This document shows, in pieces, positions 50,828 through 60,238 of a DNA stretch of 64,000 nucleotides; position 1 is the first letter of the stretch; each line of letters opens with the position of its first letter. Below the pieces are notes generated by a model. That model did not search any database and had not been told where the DNA came from. It saw only the letters and a program-made list of their open reading frames with translations. The position numbers and the translations under genes are program-made. The stretch comes from Hoeflea_A sp965249925 (GTDB lineage Bacteria; Pseudomonadota; Alphaproteobacteria; Rhizobiales; Rhizobiaceae), in contig OZ252260.1 in the NCBI GenBank assembly GCA_965249925.1, forward strand, positions 7,192,001 through 7,256,000, given 5' to 3'.

Positions 50828-52027
50828 ATGAGCAAAAGCCCAAAAGACGTGGTGATCACCGGAGTGGGCATCGTCAGTTGTCACGGTGTCGGGCGCGACG
50901 CGCACATCGCCATCCTTAACCGCGATGAGACACCGCCAACGGTGGTCGATACCCAACGCTTTGCACCCTATCCAGTACACCCGATGCCGGAGATTGACTG
51001 GTCCGAACAGATTCCGAGGCGCGGCGACGTGCGTCAGATGGAAAACTGGCAGCGTCTGGGTGTGTTCACCGCCGGTCTGGCGCTGGAAGATGCAGGCCTC
51101 AAGGACGATCCCGAGGCCTGCGGCACCATGCATATGATCGTCGCCGCCGGCGGCGGCGAACGGGATATTGCGGTCGACACCTTGATCGTCAACGAAGCCG
51201 CGCATCGCAACGATCGCGAGACCCTGCTGAACGAGAAGCTGACCACCGAACTACGCCCCACCCTGTTCCTGGCACAGCTGTCGAACCTGCTGGCCGGCAA
51301 CATATCCATCGTTCACAAGGTGACGGGTTCGTCTCAAACCTTCATGGGCGAAGAAGGTGCCGGAGTTTCCTGCGTCTTGACGGCGTTTGAGCGCATTCGG
51401 TCGGGACAGGCCACACACGCGCTGGTAGGCGGTGCATACAACGCCGAGCGTCCCGACATGCACATTCTTTTCGAGGGCGTGCAGGGCCTGGCCAAAGGCG
51501 AATGGCAACCGCTTTGGGCACGCAAGGGTCCGGGCGGCATCGTGACCGGTTCGGCCAGCGCGTTTCTCGTGCTGGAATCACGTGCCCATGCCAACGCCAG
51601 GGGAGCGAATGTCTATGCGACCCTGACATCCGTCGAGGGTGACCGTGGCGCCCGCGACGATGGCAGATTGGAAGCCCGTCTCAAATCCATGGCCGATGCA
51701 ACGGAGACGACCGGTAAAGAGGACATTCTGATTCTGTCGGGCACCTCCGGCCTATCGGAACTCACCGCCCGTGAGCTTGATTTCATCGAAGCAACCTGGC
51801 CGGCGGCGCCAATACGGGCCTATGCCGGGCTTATGGGTCATACGCTGGAGGCGCATTTTCCGGTGGGGACCGCCTTGGCCGCGTTGGCCTTGAACAGCGC
51901 CGCGCAGGTGCCGACGTTTGGCGGCGAGCCCGAAGCGCCGATGGCCGGTGCAGCACGTCGCGCCCTTGTCACCGCCATCGGATTCCAATACGCGGAAGGC
52001 ATGGCTGTCATTCAGGCCGAGCAGTAA
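50828..52027 (+). CDS. fabF2: Ketosynthase-like FabF2 lacking catalytic Cys and first His (XL type)
   Basis: A 399-residue thiolase-fold protein of the FabF family, GAGAAGAGG upstream. A gap-free alignment by eye to FabF around GNISI and AFERIRSG places E176 (MGEEGAG) where FabF has its catalytic Cys. The NAHGTS motif is replaced by ILSGTSG (S304 for His), and the KSxxGH lysine by A333. Only H338 (GLMGHTLEA) remains. It therefore cannot be an ordinary condensing enzyme. It resembles the KS-beta/chain-length-factor partner of type II polyketide synthases. It probably pairs with FabF1 encoded next to it and may set acyl length. Confidence 0.88.
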   Translation: MSKSPKDVVITGVGIVSCHGVGRDAHIAILNRDETPPTVVDTQRFAPYPVHPMPEIDWSEQIPRRGDVRQMENWQRLGVFTAGLALEDAGLKDDPEACGTMHMIVAAGGGERDIAVDTLIVNEAAHRNDRETLLNEKLTTELRPTLFLAQLSNLLAGNISIVHKVTGSSQTFMGEEGAGVSCVLTAFERIRSGQATHALVGGAYNAERPDMHILFEGVQGLAKGEWQPLWARKGPGGIVTGSASAFLVLESRAHANARGANVYATLTSVEGDRGARDDGRLEARLKSMADATETTGKEDILILSGTSGLSELTARELDFIEATWPAAPIRAYAGLMGHTLEAHFPVGTALAALALNSAAQVPTFGGEPEAPMAGAARRALVTAIGFQYAEGMAVIQAEQ

Positions 52028-52051
52028 GCGTCTAGTCCAAGGGAGAAGCCC

Positions 52052-53335
52052 ATGAAAAACGGGGCCTACACGGATCATCTTGGCCGTCCGGTCGTGGCGG
52101 TGACCGGCATGGGCATCATCACGTCGCTCGGCCGCGGCAAGACCGACAACTGGGCCGCGCTGACGAACGGAACATCCGGCATCCATACGGTCACCCGATT
52201 CCCCACTGAAGGGCTCTCGACACGGATTTGCGGCACCGTCGATTATCTCGATGTCCCCGCCGTTTCCTACATGCTGTCGCATGCGTTGGCGGAAGCGGCG
52301 ACAGGCGAAGCGATCGCCGAAGCCGGTATCGACGGCGACTTCAACGGTCCGCTGTTCATCGCTGCACCACCGGTCGAACCCGAATGGGTTGACCGCTTCG
52401 CGCTCGCCGACGAAATCGGCAAAAAGGATGATTACGCAAACGTCTATGACGGGTTCCTGAAGCTGATGCGTGAGCGGGCGCATCCCGACTTCACCCGGCG
52501 TTCGATGTTCGGCTCGGTTTCCGAGCGCATCGCCGATACCTTCGGCACCCGTGGTCTGCCGGTGACGCTGTCCACCGCCTGTGCATCCGGCGCAACCGCC
52601 ATTCAACTCGGAATCGACGCCATCCGCCAGGGCCGCACGGACCGTGCCCTGACGGTTGCGACCGATGGATCAGTCAGCGCCGAGGCACTGATCCGCTTCT
52701 CGCTGCTGTCTGCCCTTTCGACGCAAAACGACCCGCCGGAAAAGGCCTCGAAACCTTTCAATAAAGATCGCGACGGTTTCGTCATTGCCGAAGGCGGCGC
52801 GGCGCTGGTGCTGGAGTCGCTCGAGGCGGCCCATGCCCGCGGTGTTCCGGTCCTCGGCATTCTCAAAGGATACGGCGATAAAGCCGATCACTTCCACCGA
52901 ACCCGGTCCTCCCCCGACGGGGCCCCGGCGATCGCCACGGTGCGCGCCGCGCTGGACGACGCCGGCCTCGATGAGACAGGTATTGAGTACATCAATGCAC
53001 ATGGCACATCGACGCCGGAAAACGACAAGATGGAGCATCTGACGCTGGCGACCGTTTTTGGCGATCGCCTGCCCGGCATTCCGGTATCGTCCAACAAATC
53101 GATGATAGGCCACACGCTGACGGCCGCCGGTGCCGTCGAGGCGATTTTCTCGCTGCTGACCATCGCCACGGGAACGTTGCCGCCAACGATCAATTATGAA
53201 AACCCGGACCCGGCAATCGAGCTCGATGTCGTGCCGAACGTCAAGCGCGACCAGGCGGTGACGACAGTGCTGTCGAACTCGTTCGGGTTCGGCGGCCAGA
53301 ACGCCTGTCTTGTCATGGCCGCCGAACCGGCCTAA
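52052..53335 (+). CDS. fabF1: Beta-ketoacyl-ACP synthase II FabF1 (XL type)
   Basis: A 427-residue condensing enzyme with the complete triad: C177 (LSTACASGATAI), H317 (INAHGTSTPEND) and H354 (KSMIGHTLTAAG). It elongates the acyl chain on AcpXL with malonyl units. It begins 24 nt after fabF2, whose product lacks these residues, so the two probably form a heterodimer with FabF1 catalytic. Confidence 0.93.
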   Translation: MKNGAYTDHLGRPVVAVTGMGIITSLGRGKTDNWAALTNGTSGIHTVTRFPTEGLSTRICGTVDYLDVPAVSYMLSHALAEAATGEAIAEAGIDGDFNGPLFIAAPPVEPEWVDRFALADEIGKKDDYANVYDGFLKLMRERAHPDFTRRSMFGSVSERIADTFGTRGLPVTLSTACASGATAIQLGIDAIRQGRTDRALTVATDGSVSAEALIRFSLLSALSTQNDPPEKASKPFNKDRDGFVIAEGGAALVLESLEAAHARGVPVLGILKGYGDKADHFHRTRSSPDGAPAIATVRAALDDAGLDETGIEYINAHGTSTPENDKMEHLTLATVFGDRLPGIPVSSNKSMIGHTLTAAGAVEAIFSLLTIATGTLPPTINYENPDPAIELDVVPNVKRDQAVTTVLSNSFGFGGQNACLVMAAEPA

Positions 53336-53372
53336 AGCCCGCTGCCAGACACTTACGGCGGGAAAGAGCATT

Positions 53373-54401
53373 ATGCGTGCACTGCAGCTGATTGAAGACC
53401 GCAGGCTGGAAACGGCCGAGATCGCGCCGCCCGGTGAACCGGCGGCGGGCGAAGTAACCGTGCGGATCAAGGCTGTGGCGCTCAACCACATCGATGTTTG
53501 GGGATGGCGCGGCATGGCCTTCGCCAAACGCAAGATGCCGCTGACCATCGGTGCCGAGGCCTCTGGAGAGGTCGAGACAATCGGACCGGGTGTCTCCGGT
53601 GTGCTGCCTGGCCAGCTGGTGGCGATATACGGGGCACGCACCTGCGGGCTCTGCCGGGCATGCCGGGAGGGTCGCGACAATCTATGCGAAAACGTGGCCG
53701 GGGTGCACGGCTTTCATCTGGACGGCTTTGCCCGCGAGAGGATCAACATTCCAGCCCGGCAGCTTGTGCCCGCGCCGCCCGGAGTCGATGCCGTCGCAGC
53801 ATCCCTGGCGCCGATTACCTTCGGCACCGTCGAGCATATGCTGTTCGACAACGCCAAGCTCGAACCCGGCGAGACGATCCTCGTCCACGCCGGAGGATCG
53901 GGTATCGGATCCGCCGCCGTTCAACTCGCCAAAAAAACCGGTTGCACCGTGATCACAACGGTCGGCTCCGATGACAAGGCCGAGAAAGCGACCGCATTGG
54001 GTGCCGACCATGTCATCAATTATCGCGAGGACCGGTTCGAGGGCGTGGTTCGCAAACTGACGAAAAAGCGGGGCGTCGATGTCGTCTTCGAGCATGTCGG
54101 TGCCGACACCTGGGCCGGCTCCATGCTGTGTCTGAAACGCGGCGGGCGGCTGGTGACCTGCGGCTCGACGTCGGGCGTGTCGACGACGGTCAACCTGATG
54201 CAGCTGTTCCAGCAGCAACTGCGGTTGATCGGTTCTTTCGGCTGCCGCATGGAGAACATGGCCAACGCCATGCAGAAAATGGCACGCGGCGTTGTGCACC
54301 CGGTGATCGATACCGAAGTGGGATTCGACGACATCCATCGTGCCCTGGAACGCATGGAGAGCCGTCAGGTGTTCGGCAAGATCGTCCTGAAGATGGACTG
54401 A
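53373..54401 (+). CDS. Zinc-type MDR dehydrogenase/reductase of the lipid A acyl cluster
   Basis: A 342-residue medium-chain dehydrogenase/reductase, start at 53373 (MRALQLIED). The structural zinc lobe has four cysteines (CGLCRACREGRDNLC, about residues 92-106), and the Rossmann motif is VHAGGSGIGSAAVQLAKKTG (about 171-190). The same place in rhizobial clusters holds adh2XL, proposed as the enoyl-ACP reductase of the very-long-chain cycle. No other reductase is in the cluster, which supports this. Ordinary alcohol dehydrogenase activity cannot be excluded. Confidence 0.87.
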   Translation: MRALQLIEDRRLETAEIAPPGEPAAGEVTVRIKAVALNHIDVWGWRGMAFAKRKMPLTIGAEASGEVETIGPGVSGVLPGQLVAIYGARTCGLCRACREGRDNLCENVAGVHGFHLDGFARERINIPARQLVPAPPGVDAVAASLAPITFGTVEHMLFDNAKLEPGETILVHAGGSGIGSAAVQLAKKTGCTVITTVGSDDKAEKATALGADHVINYREDRFEGVVRKLTKKRGVDVVFEHVGADTWAGSMLCLKRGGRLVTCGSTSGVSTTVNLMQLFQQQLRLIGSFGCRMENMANAMQKMARGVVHPVIDTEVGFDDIHRALERMESRQVFGKIVLKMD

Positions 54402-54407
54402 CCTCCT

Positions 54408-55337
54408 GTGAACCTCGCCGCAACCCGAGTCCTGCTCGCGCTGCGCCGCGTCAAGAACTGGACCGTTGCCCAGTTTCTGTTCGCAGTCCTGGCACTGCTG
54501 AAACTGCTGCCGGCGCGCGGCGCCATGCGCTTTACCGAAAGGGCAGCTCGATTGATCGGACCTTTCACCGGCCGTCACCGGTTGGCGATCTACAATCTGG
54601 AGCGGGCTTTCCCGGAGAAATCAGCCGAAGAACGCCAGGCGATCGCCCGGGACATGTGGGGCAACATGGCGCGCCTGATGTCCGAATACATTTTTGTCGA
54701 TGAGCTGGTCGATCACGATCTTGCGGAAGGAGATGGCGGCTATCTGGAGGTGATCGGGGTCGAGCGCTTCATGGATCTGCGCGACCGTCCTCGGCCGTTC
54801 ATCGTCTTCACGGCCCATACGGGCAACTTCGAATTGCTGCCCATCATCGCTGCCAAATACAGTCTCGATGTCACCGCCTTGTTTCGTCCGCCCAACAATC
54901 CTTATATCGCCAATCGACTGTTATCGGCGCGGCGTACCCACATGGGCCATCTGGTGCCGTCGCAGGTCGGTGCCGCCTGGAGCCTGGCGAAGGTGCTCGA
55001 AGACGGAAAAGGTGTCGGCCTGCTGGTCGACCAGAAATTCGGCAAGGGTGAGAAGACCCGCTTCTTCGGCCACGAGGTGCGTACCAATCCGCTGCTCGCG
55101 AAGCTGGTGCGCCATTTCGATTGCGAGGTCTATCCGGCCCGCTCCATTCGGCTTCCCGACGGCCGTTTTCGGCTGGAAATTGAACCGGCTGTCGATCTGC
55201 CGCGCAAACCGGATGGCGAACTCGACGTGACCGGGACGGCGCAGGTGCTCAACGACAAGGTCGAAAGCTGGGTTCGCGAATACCCTGGTCAGTGGCAATG
55301 GTTCCACGACCGCTGGGACATCAAGCACACATTATAG
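54408..55337 (+). CDS. lpxXL: Very-long-chain acyltransferase LpxXL (HtrB/LpxL family)
   Basis: A 309-residue LpxL-family acyltransferase with an N-terminal membrane region (TVAQFLFAVLALLKLLPARG). The catalytic HX4E is H137-E142 (FTAHTGNFELLP), followed by the conserved TALFRPPNNPYI. It transfers the very-long-chain acyl from AcpXL to the lipid A precursor at the inner membrane. It starts with GTG at 54408, 6 nt after the dehydrogenase stop; the bases before it read CCTCCT, so translation probably relies on coupling. Confidence 0.92.
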   Translation: MNLAATRVLLALRRVKNWTVAQFLFAVLALLKLLPARGAMRFTERAARLIGPFTGRHRLAIYNLERAFPEKSAEERQAIARDMWGNMARLMSEYIFVDELVDHDLAEGDGGYLEVIGVERFMDLRDRPRPFIVFTAHTGNFELLPIIAAKYSLDVTALFRPPNNPYIANRLLSARRTHMGHLVPSQVGAAWSLAKVLEDGKGVGLLVDQKFGKGEKTRFFGHEVRTNPLLAKLVRHFDCEVYPARSIRLPDGRFRLEIEPAVDLPRKPDGELDVTGTAQVLNDKVESWVREYPGQWQWFHDRWDIKHTL

Positions 55338-55410
55338 CCGCAACACAGCAACATCGGTTCGGGCGATCCGACACTTCCCTTTCAATTGCTCTCTGCCGTA
55401 CCGCCTCTAT

Positions 55411-55429
55411 GTTAGGGAGGCACCCTAAC
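55411..55429. promoter_or_regulatory. Perfect 7-bp inverted repeat ahead of a small ORF
   Basis: GTTAGGGAGGCACCCTAAC has arms GTTAGGG and CCCTAAC with a 5-nt centre. It lies 13 nt upstream of the ATG at 55443 and 74 nt past the lpxXL stop. No T-tract follows on the plus strand, so it is more likely an operator or mRNA hairpin than a terminator. Confidence 0.5.
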
Positions 55430-55442
55430 AAAAGACAGTGAC

Positions 55443-55535
55443 ATGTTTGAACTGCTAACGTTTCTGAAAGTGACATTCTGGTCCGCTTTGGTAGCGCTTT
55501 CCGCCTGGGGCGTCTTTGAGTTGGTAAGCGCTTAG
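55443..55535 (+). CDS. Putative 30-residue single-pass membrane peptide
   Basis: ATG at 55443 to TAG at 55535 encodes a 30-residue peptide with one predicted membrane helix (VTFWSALVALSAWGVFEL). Its hydrophobic pattern and charged N-terminal half (FELLTFLK) are plausible for a small membrane protein. It has only a weak Shine-Dalgarno, and the inverted repeat at 55411 lies immediately upstream. It could be chance. Confidence 0.35.
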   Translation: MFELLTFLKVTFWSALVALSAWGVFELVSA

Positions 55536-55933
55536 CCGACGACGGTCGCAATCTTCCGAAGGGCCGGATCAACACACGGGACAGCATCCCATCCTATGTA
55601 CCTCGAGACCCTGGCCACTGCTTTCGGCAAAGGCGAGGCCTTGGCGCACAGATCAGTTCACGCCACCGGGCGGGATCAACGCGTCGGTTCTGCCTCTGGT
55701 CACCACATCCTGTCACATGCTTCCGCTGTTTGGAGTCGTCCTGTTGACCACAGTCCCGCAGCGGGCCCTCTACCAAACCGGGCTTAGTCATGTAGTCGAC
55801 TTCGTCAGTCGATAGAATTTTAATCAAGTTTTCAGATACCTAGATCTCATTACAGAAGTTTAATGCTGCGGCCGCGACCAGTTGTCGCCGCCGTGCGTTT
55901 AATCATCGAATAGTCTGATGGAGTGCGGACGCG

Positions 55934-57049
55934 ATGGCATTTTGGAAGCAACTGCTCATATCCATAGGTCTGCTGGCGGTTTCCGTGGCAGTGTATGCTC
56001 TGTCGTTTGGTCCCGGGATCTTATCTGGATCATCGGTAGGGTTCGGCACCCAAGCCGTTGGCGGCCGACCGCCGCCGTTGGTCGTGTTGGATACGGTCGG
56101 TACCAGCGCCGCCGATACCGCCGTAAGGTCGATCGGTACTGCCCGGGCCATCGAAAGGACCACGCTCTACCCCGAAGCTGCCGGACGAGTCGATTGGATC
56201 GGCGTCACTGCCGGGCAGCGGGTGCAGCAGGGTGATGTGGTCTTGCGGCTGGAGAGTCGTGTCCAGGAGATCGCGGTCGAGCGCGCGCGGTTGGCTGCGG
56301 CCGATGCACAGGAGGCTTTGACACGTTTTGAGACCCTGTCGAGCAGCAACGCGGTCTCAGATGTCCAGTTGCGTGACGCGGCCTTGGCACTCGAAAAAGC
56401 TACACTGGATCTCAACGAGGCAGAAGACGCGCTGTCGCGTCGCGAGGTACGGGCGCCGTTTGCCGGCGACATCGGTTTGATAGACGTCGGTGTTGGCGAC
56501 TACGTCACCACGACGACACCGGTCGCCAGCCTCGATGACAGGCGTACCATCGTGATCGAGTTTCGCATTCCCGAGCGATTCGCCAACCAGGTCGAACGGG
56601 GTCAGGTGCTGTCAGTTTCAACACCGGCCCTGCCCGACGTCGCCATGACCGGCGAAATCGCCGACCTGGACAGCCGCATCGATCCGGTGTCCCGAACCCT
56701 GACGATCCGGGGGACGGTGGACAATGAAGCGGATCTTATACGGCCCGGTATGTCGTTCGAGGTGTCTCTGGCACTGCCCGGAAACCGTTTCGCCAGTGTT
56801 CCCTCCCCGGCTGTCCAGTGGGACAGCTCTGGCTCCTACGTTCTCAAGACGAACGGCGACAACTATGCATCTCGGATCCCGGTCGAGATCATTGCACGAC
56901 AGGACGGCCTGGTGCTGATTCGCGGCGATATCGCCGAGGGCGATGAGATCGTTGTCGAAGGCGTCGATTCCGTTCGTCCGGACCGGCCGTTCCGCACCCA
57001 ACAGTCGGCTCGGACATCGATGCCGGACGGCGGAGCGGCACATGGTTAG
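55934..57049 (+). CDS. RND efflux periplasmic adaptor subunit (HlyD/MFP family)
   Basis: A 371-residue membrane-fusion protein with an N-terminal anchor helix (QLLISIGLLAVSVAVYAL). It has the biotinyl-lipoyl halves around residues 75-100 and 175-200 (GRVDWIGVTAGQRVQQGDVV and APFAGDIGLIDVGVGDYVTT) separated by a helical hairpin (ARLAAADAQEALTRFETLSS). It links the RND pump to an outer-membrane channel, which is not encoded here. It overlaps the pump gene by 8 nt. Confidence 0.92.
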   Translation: MAFWKQLLISIGLLAVSVAVYALSFGPGILSGSSVGFGTQAVGGRPPPLVVLDTVGTSAADTAVRSIGTARAIERTTLYPEAAGRVDWIGVTAGQRVQQGDVVLRLESRVQEIAVERARLAAADAQEALTRFETLSSSNAVSDVQLRDAALALEKATLDLNEAEDALSRREVRAPFAGDIGLIDVGVGDYVTTTTPVASLDDRRTIVIEFRIPERFANQVERGQVLSVSTPALPDVAMTGEIADLDSRIDPVSRTLTIRGTVDNEADLIRPGMSFEVSLALPGNRFASVPSPAVQWDSSGSYVLKTNGDNYASRIPVEIIARQDGLVLIRGDIAEGDEIVVEGVDSVRPDRPFRTQQSARTSMPDGGAAHG

Positions 57050-60000
57050 GATCCCCGAAGAGCTCAAGGGATTGCCGGCCTTTTGTGTGCGCCGGCCGGT
57101 CTTTACGATCGTCATCAACCTGCTGGTGGTCATCGCCGGCCTGGCGGCGATTCTGGCTGTCGAGATTCGCGAATTGCCGAGCACCGACCGGCCCGTGGTC
57201 ACCATTCGCACGGATTACCCGGGCGCCACGCCTGAGACCGTCGACACGGGAGTAACGGCGATTCTGGAAGGGGCCGCCGCGCGGGTACCGGGCGTATCGT
57301 CGATTTCTTCCTCGTCCAACTACGGCAACAGCCGCATTACGGTTGAGTTTTCTCCGTCGGTGAACATCGACACGGCCGCCTCCGATACGCGCGATGCGAT
57401 CGCTGCCGTTGAAAATCGGCTGCCGGAAACCGCCGAAACGCCGGTTGTCATCAAGGCCAATGATGACGACAGTCCGATCATCCGCCTCGCCGTCACCACC
57501 GACAGGATGCCCATTGAAGACCTGACGCAGATTGTCGACAACCAGATCACCGATCGGCTGTCCGCGGTACCCGGCGTCGGTGACGTGACCCTATTCGGAG
57601 ATCGTCAGCCGGTGTTTCGCATCGAACTTAACCAGATGGCGCTTGCCGGGCGCGGCCTGTCTCCCGCCGATGTCCGCGCAATCGTGCAGAGCGTGACATC
57701 CGATGCCGCAGCCGGTGCGCTGACCACCGGCGGCAGTGAGATCCTGGTGCGCACCGACCTGAATGTCGGTTCCGTCGCGGAACTGCATGATCTGCGCATT
57801 GATGATGACACGCGCCTGGGAGATGTCGCACTCGTCTCTTACGGACCTGACGAACGCACGTCGTACCTGCGCGCCGACGGCAAAACCGGTATCGGCCTGA
57901 ACATCATCCGACAGGCGCAATCGAACACATTGGAAATCTCCACCGGTATCTCCGAAGTGGTGGCCAATCTGCAGCCGCTGCTACCGGATGACGTTGATCT
58001 TCGCGTTACGTCGGACGACGCCCTGTTCATCGGTGCCGCCATCGTCGAAGTGCTCAAGTCCCTGTTGATGTCGACGGCGATCGTCGTCTTCGTGATGTTT
58101 GTTTTCCTGCGGACAGCCGTGGCGACGATCATCCCGGCGGTCACCATTCCCGTGGCCCTGATCGGCACTGTCGCCACCATCTGGCTGGTCGGCTTCTCGC
58201 TCAACATTCTCACCCTGCTGGCGTTGCTGCTGGCAACCGGCATGGTGGTCGACGACGCGATCGTGGTCCTGGAGAACATTATACGCCGTCGTCGTGAAGG
58301 TGACGGTCCAAGTGCTGCTGCCGTGCGCGGCACACGCGAGGTTTTTTTCGCGGTTGTCGCGACCACGGCAACGCTTGCTTCCGTCTTTATTCCCATTTCC
58401 TTTCTGCCGGGCACGGTCGGACAGTTGTTCTCCGAATTCGGCTTTGTCCTGGCGATAGCCGTATCCATATCTTCCTTCGTCGCGCTGACGCTGGCCCCGA
58501 TGCTTGCCGCGCGCTTCTCCGGCCCTGGCAGCGAGGCGCCAAGAGTGCCCTGGATCGAAAAAATCGGGCGCGCCATCGCAAACGCTTACCGAACCGTGTT
58601 GCACGCCGCCTTGGCGGCGCCGCTGGTCGTGCTTGTGGCCAGCATCATATTCTCGGGATTTTCCTACCAGTTGTTCAACGCGTTGCCGCAGGAGATCACG
58701 CCGCGCGAAGACCGGGCCAGCATTCCGATCCTGGTGCAACTTCCGCAGGGCACCGGGCTCGATGCAGCCAATGAAAAAATGCGGCAGATAGATGAGATCG
58801 GCCTCGATCTGATGGACGCCGGGGAGGTCGACTCGCTGTTCAGTGTTGTCGGCATGCAAGCGACGAACCGCGGCTTCATTGTCTTCCGCCTGGTGCCCTG
58901 GGCTGAGCGTGAGCGCGATCAGACCGCCATTGTCGCTGACATCAACCGCCAACTGGCCGAAATCCCGGGCGTGACCGCCTTTGCCCGGCAACCCAATACC
59001 CTCGGTTTGCGTGGCGGTGGAACCGGATTGCGGTTCGCCATCACCGGCTCCGATTACCAGGTACTTTCGGAATCGGCTGAGGCCCTGGCCGACACGATGG
59101 CCGACAGGTTCCCCGGACTTGGCGCCTTCGACATCGAATACGACACCACCCAGGCACAGCTCTCGGTCAAGGTAGACCGGGATCGGGCGCGTGATCTCGG
59201 GATTGACCTTGAAGACGTGGCATCCTTCATCGCCACCGCCCTGGACGGCCGCGAGATCGCGGAAATCCATGAGTTGGATGAGGCGGTTCCCGTCATACTG
59301 TCCTTTGGCACAGGAGCCATCCAGGATCCTGCCGACCTGGAAAACCTGTTCGTGCGGGCCGGCGACGGTTCCATGGTGCCGCTATCCTCCATCGTTGAAC
59401 TGGAAGACACCGCGGTGGCACCTCAACTGACCCGTGAGGAACGCATGCGGGCGATTCCCATCTCCGTCACGCTGGACGATCAGTACGATTTGGAGAGCGC
59501 GATCCGCGACCTGCGGCAGACCGCCGAGGAGGTTTTGCCGGCCGGAGTCGACGTTGTCCTGCGCGCCGAGGCCGCGCTCCTGGAGGAGACGTCGAGCGGT
59601 ATGGGACTGGTCTTTGTCTTCGCGATTGTCGTGGTCTTCCTGGTGCTGGCCGCCCAGTTCGAAAGCTTCGTCAGTTCCGTGATTATCCTGCTGACCATAC
59701 CGGTCGGCGTCGCGGCCGCAGTCGTCGCCATCGGGCTGACCGGCGGAACCATCAACGTTTACAGCCAGATCGGCATTATCCTGCTGGTCGGTATCATGGC
59801 CAAAAACGGCATCCTGATTGTCGAGTTCGCCAACCAGCTGCGTGAACAGGGACTCTCGGTACGCGATGCCATCGAGGGCGCCTGCATGCGCCGGCTACGA
59901 CCGGTCATGATGACCATGATCTCGACGGTGCTTGCCGGTCTGCCGCTGATCCTGGCTTTCGGCGCCGGTGCCGAATCGCGCATGGCGTTGGGCTGGACCA

Positions 60001-60155
60001 TCGTCGGCGGCCTGGGATTTGCCACCGTTTCGACACTGTTTCTGACACCGGTCGCCTACAACCTGCTGGCCGGCTTCAGCAACCCCCGGAACGCGCAGGA
60101 ACAGCAACTGATCGAGGAACTGAACAATGACGACGGCAGGACCCGGCCGGTGTGA
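57042..60155 (+). CDS. RND efflux transporter permease (HAE1-like), complete
   Basis: A 1037-residue RND pump started at 57042 (MVRIPEELKG), inside the end of the adaptor gene. Twelve membrane helices and two large periplasmic loops are in the usual order. Helix 4 has the proton-relay acidic pair (GMVVDDAIVVLENII), and helices 10-11 carry the matching region (IGIILLVGIMAKNGILIVEFANQL-type, lysine in AKN). With its adaptor it exports drugs, bile-like or lipid compounds; substrate not predictable. No dedicated regulator is adjacent upstream. Confidence 0.94.
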   Translation: MVRIPEELKGLPAFCVRRPVFTIVINLLVVIAGLAAILAVEIRELPSTDRPVVTIRTDYPGATPETVDTGVTAILEGAAARVPGVSSISSSSNYGNSRITVEFSPSVNIDTAASDTRDAIAAVENRLPETAETPVVIKANDDDSPIIRLAVTTDRMPIEDLTQIVDNQITDRLSAVPGVGDVTLFGDRQPVFRIELNQMALAGRGLSPADVRAIVQSVTSDAAAGALTTGGSEILVRTDLNVGSVAELHDLRIDDDTRLGDVALVSYGPDERTSYLRADGKTGIGLNIIRQAQSNTLEISTGISEVVANLQPLLPDDVDLRVTSDDALFIGAAIVEVLKSLLMSTAIVVFVMFVFLRTAVATIIPAVTIPVALIGTVATIWLVGFSLNILTLLALLLATGMVVDDAIVVLENIIRRRREGDGPSAAAVRGTREVFFAVVATTATLASVFIPISFLPGTVGQLFSEFGFVLAIAVSISSFVALTLAPMLAARFSGPGSEAPRVPWIEKIGRAIANAYRTVLHAALAAPLVVLVASIIFSGFSYQLFNALPQEITPREDRASIPILVQLPQGTGLDAANEKMRQIDEIGLDLMDAGEVDSLFSVVGMQATNRGFIVFRLVPWAERERDQTAIVADINRQLAEIPGVTAFARQPNTLGLRGGGTGLRFAITGSDYQVLSESAEALADTMADRFPGLGAFDIEYDTTQAQLSVKVDRDRARDLGIDLEDVASFIATALDGREIAEIHELDEAVPVILSFGTGAIQDPADLENLFVRAGDGSMVPLSSIVELEDTAVAPQLTREERMRAIPISVTLDDQYDLESAIRDLRQTAEEVLPAGVDVVLRAEAALLEETSSGMGLVFVFAIVVVFLVLAAQFESFVSSVIILLTIPVGVAAAVVAIGLTGGTINVYSQIGIILLVGIMAKNGILIVEFANQLREQGLSVRDAIEGACMRRLRPVMMTMISTVLAGLPLILAFGAGAESRMALGWTIVGGLGFATVSTLFLTPVAYNLLAGFSNPRNAQEQQLIEELNNDDGRTRPV

Positions 60156-60238
60156 GGGCGCTGCGGTGCCTGTGATTGACGTTGGCGCGCACCACGCGAT
60201 AGCGTGCGCCGCTGTAATCAGCCGGCAAAGGGCCATTC

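Larger units (their letters stand above)
55338..55933. other. Long intergenic region between lpxXL and the RND operon
   Basis: About 600 nt without a convincing long gene. It holds a perfect inverted repeat (55411-55429) and a 30-codon membrane-peptide ORF (55443-55535). The final part (about 55800-55900) is A+T-richer and probably carries the promoter of the efflux operon. Two 60- to 80-codon ORFs on opposite strands overlap here and look spurious. Confidence 0.6.

Noticed and set aside
55596..55787. 63-codon plus-strand frame and an overlapping minus-strand frame
   Set aside because: No Shine-Dalgarno, low-complexity composition, and mutually overlapping on opposite strands in an otherwise non-coding gap.
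57981..59270. 429-codon minus-strand open frame
   Set aside because: It is inside the RND pump gene on the other strand; no membrane helices or motifs of its own.
60183..60212. Short inverted segments (CACGC/GCGTG and GCGCAC/GTGCGC) before the ECF sigma gene
   Set aside because: The stems do not stack into one hairpin and are expected by chance in G+C-rich sequence.
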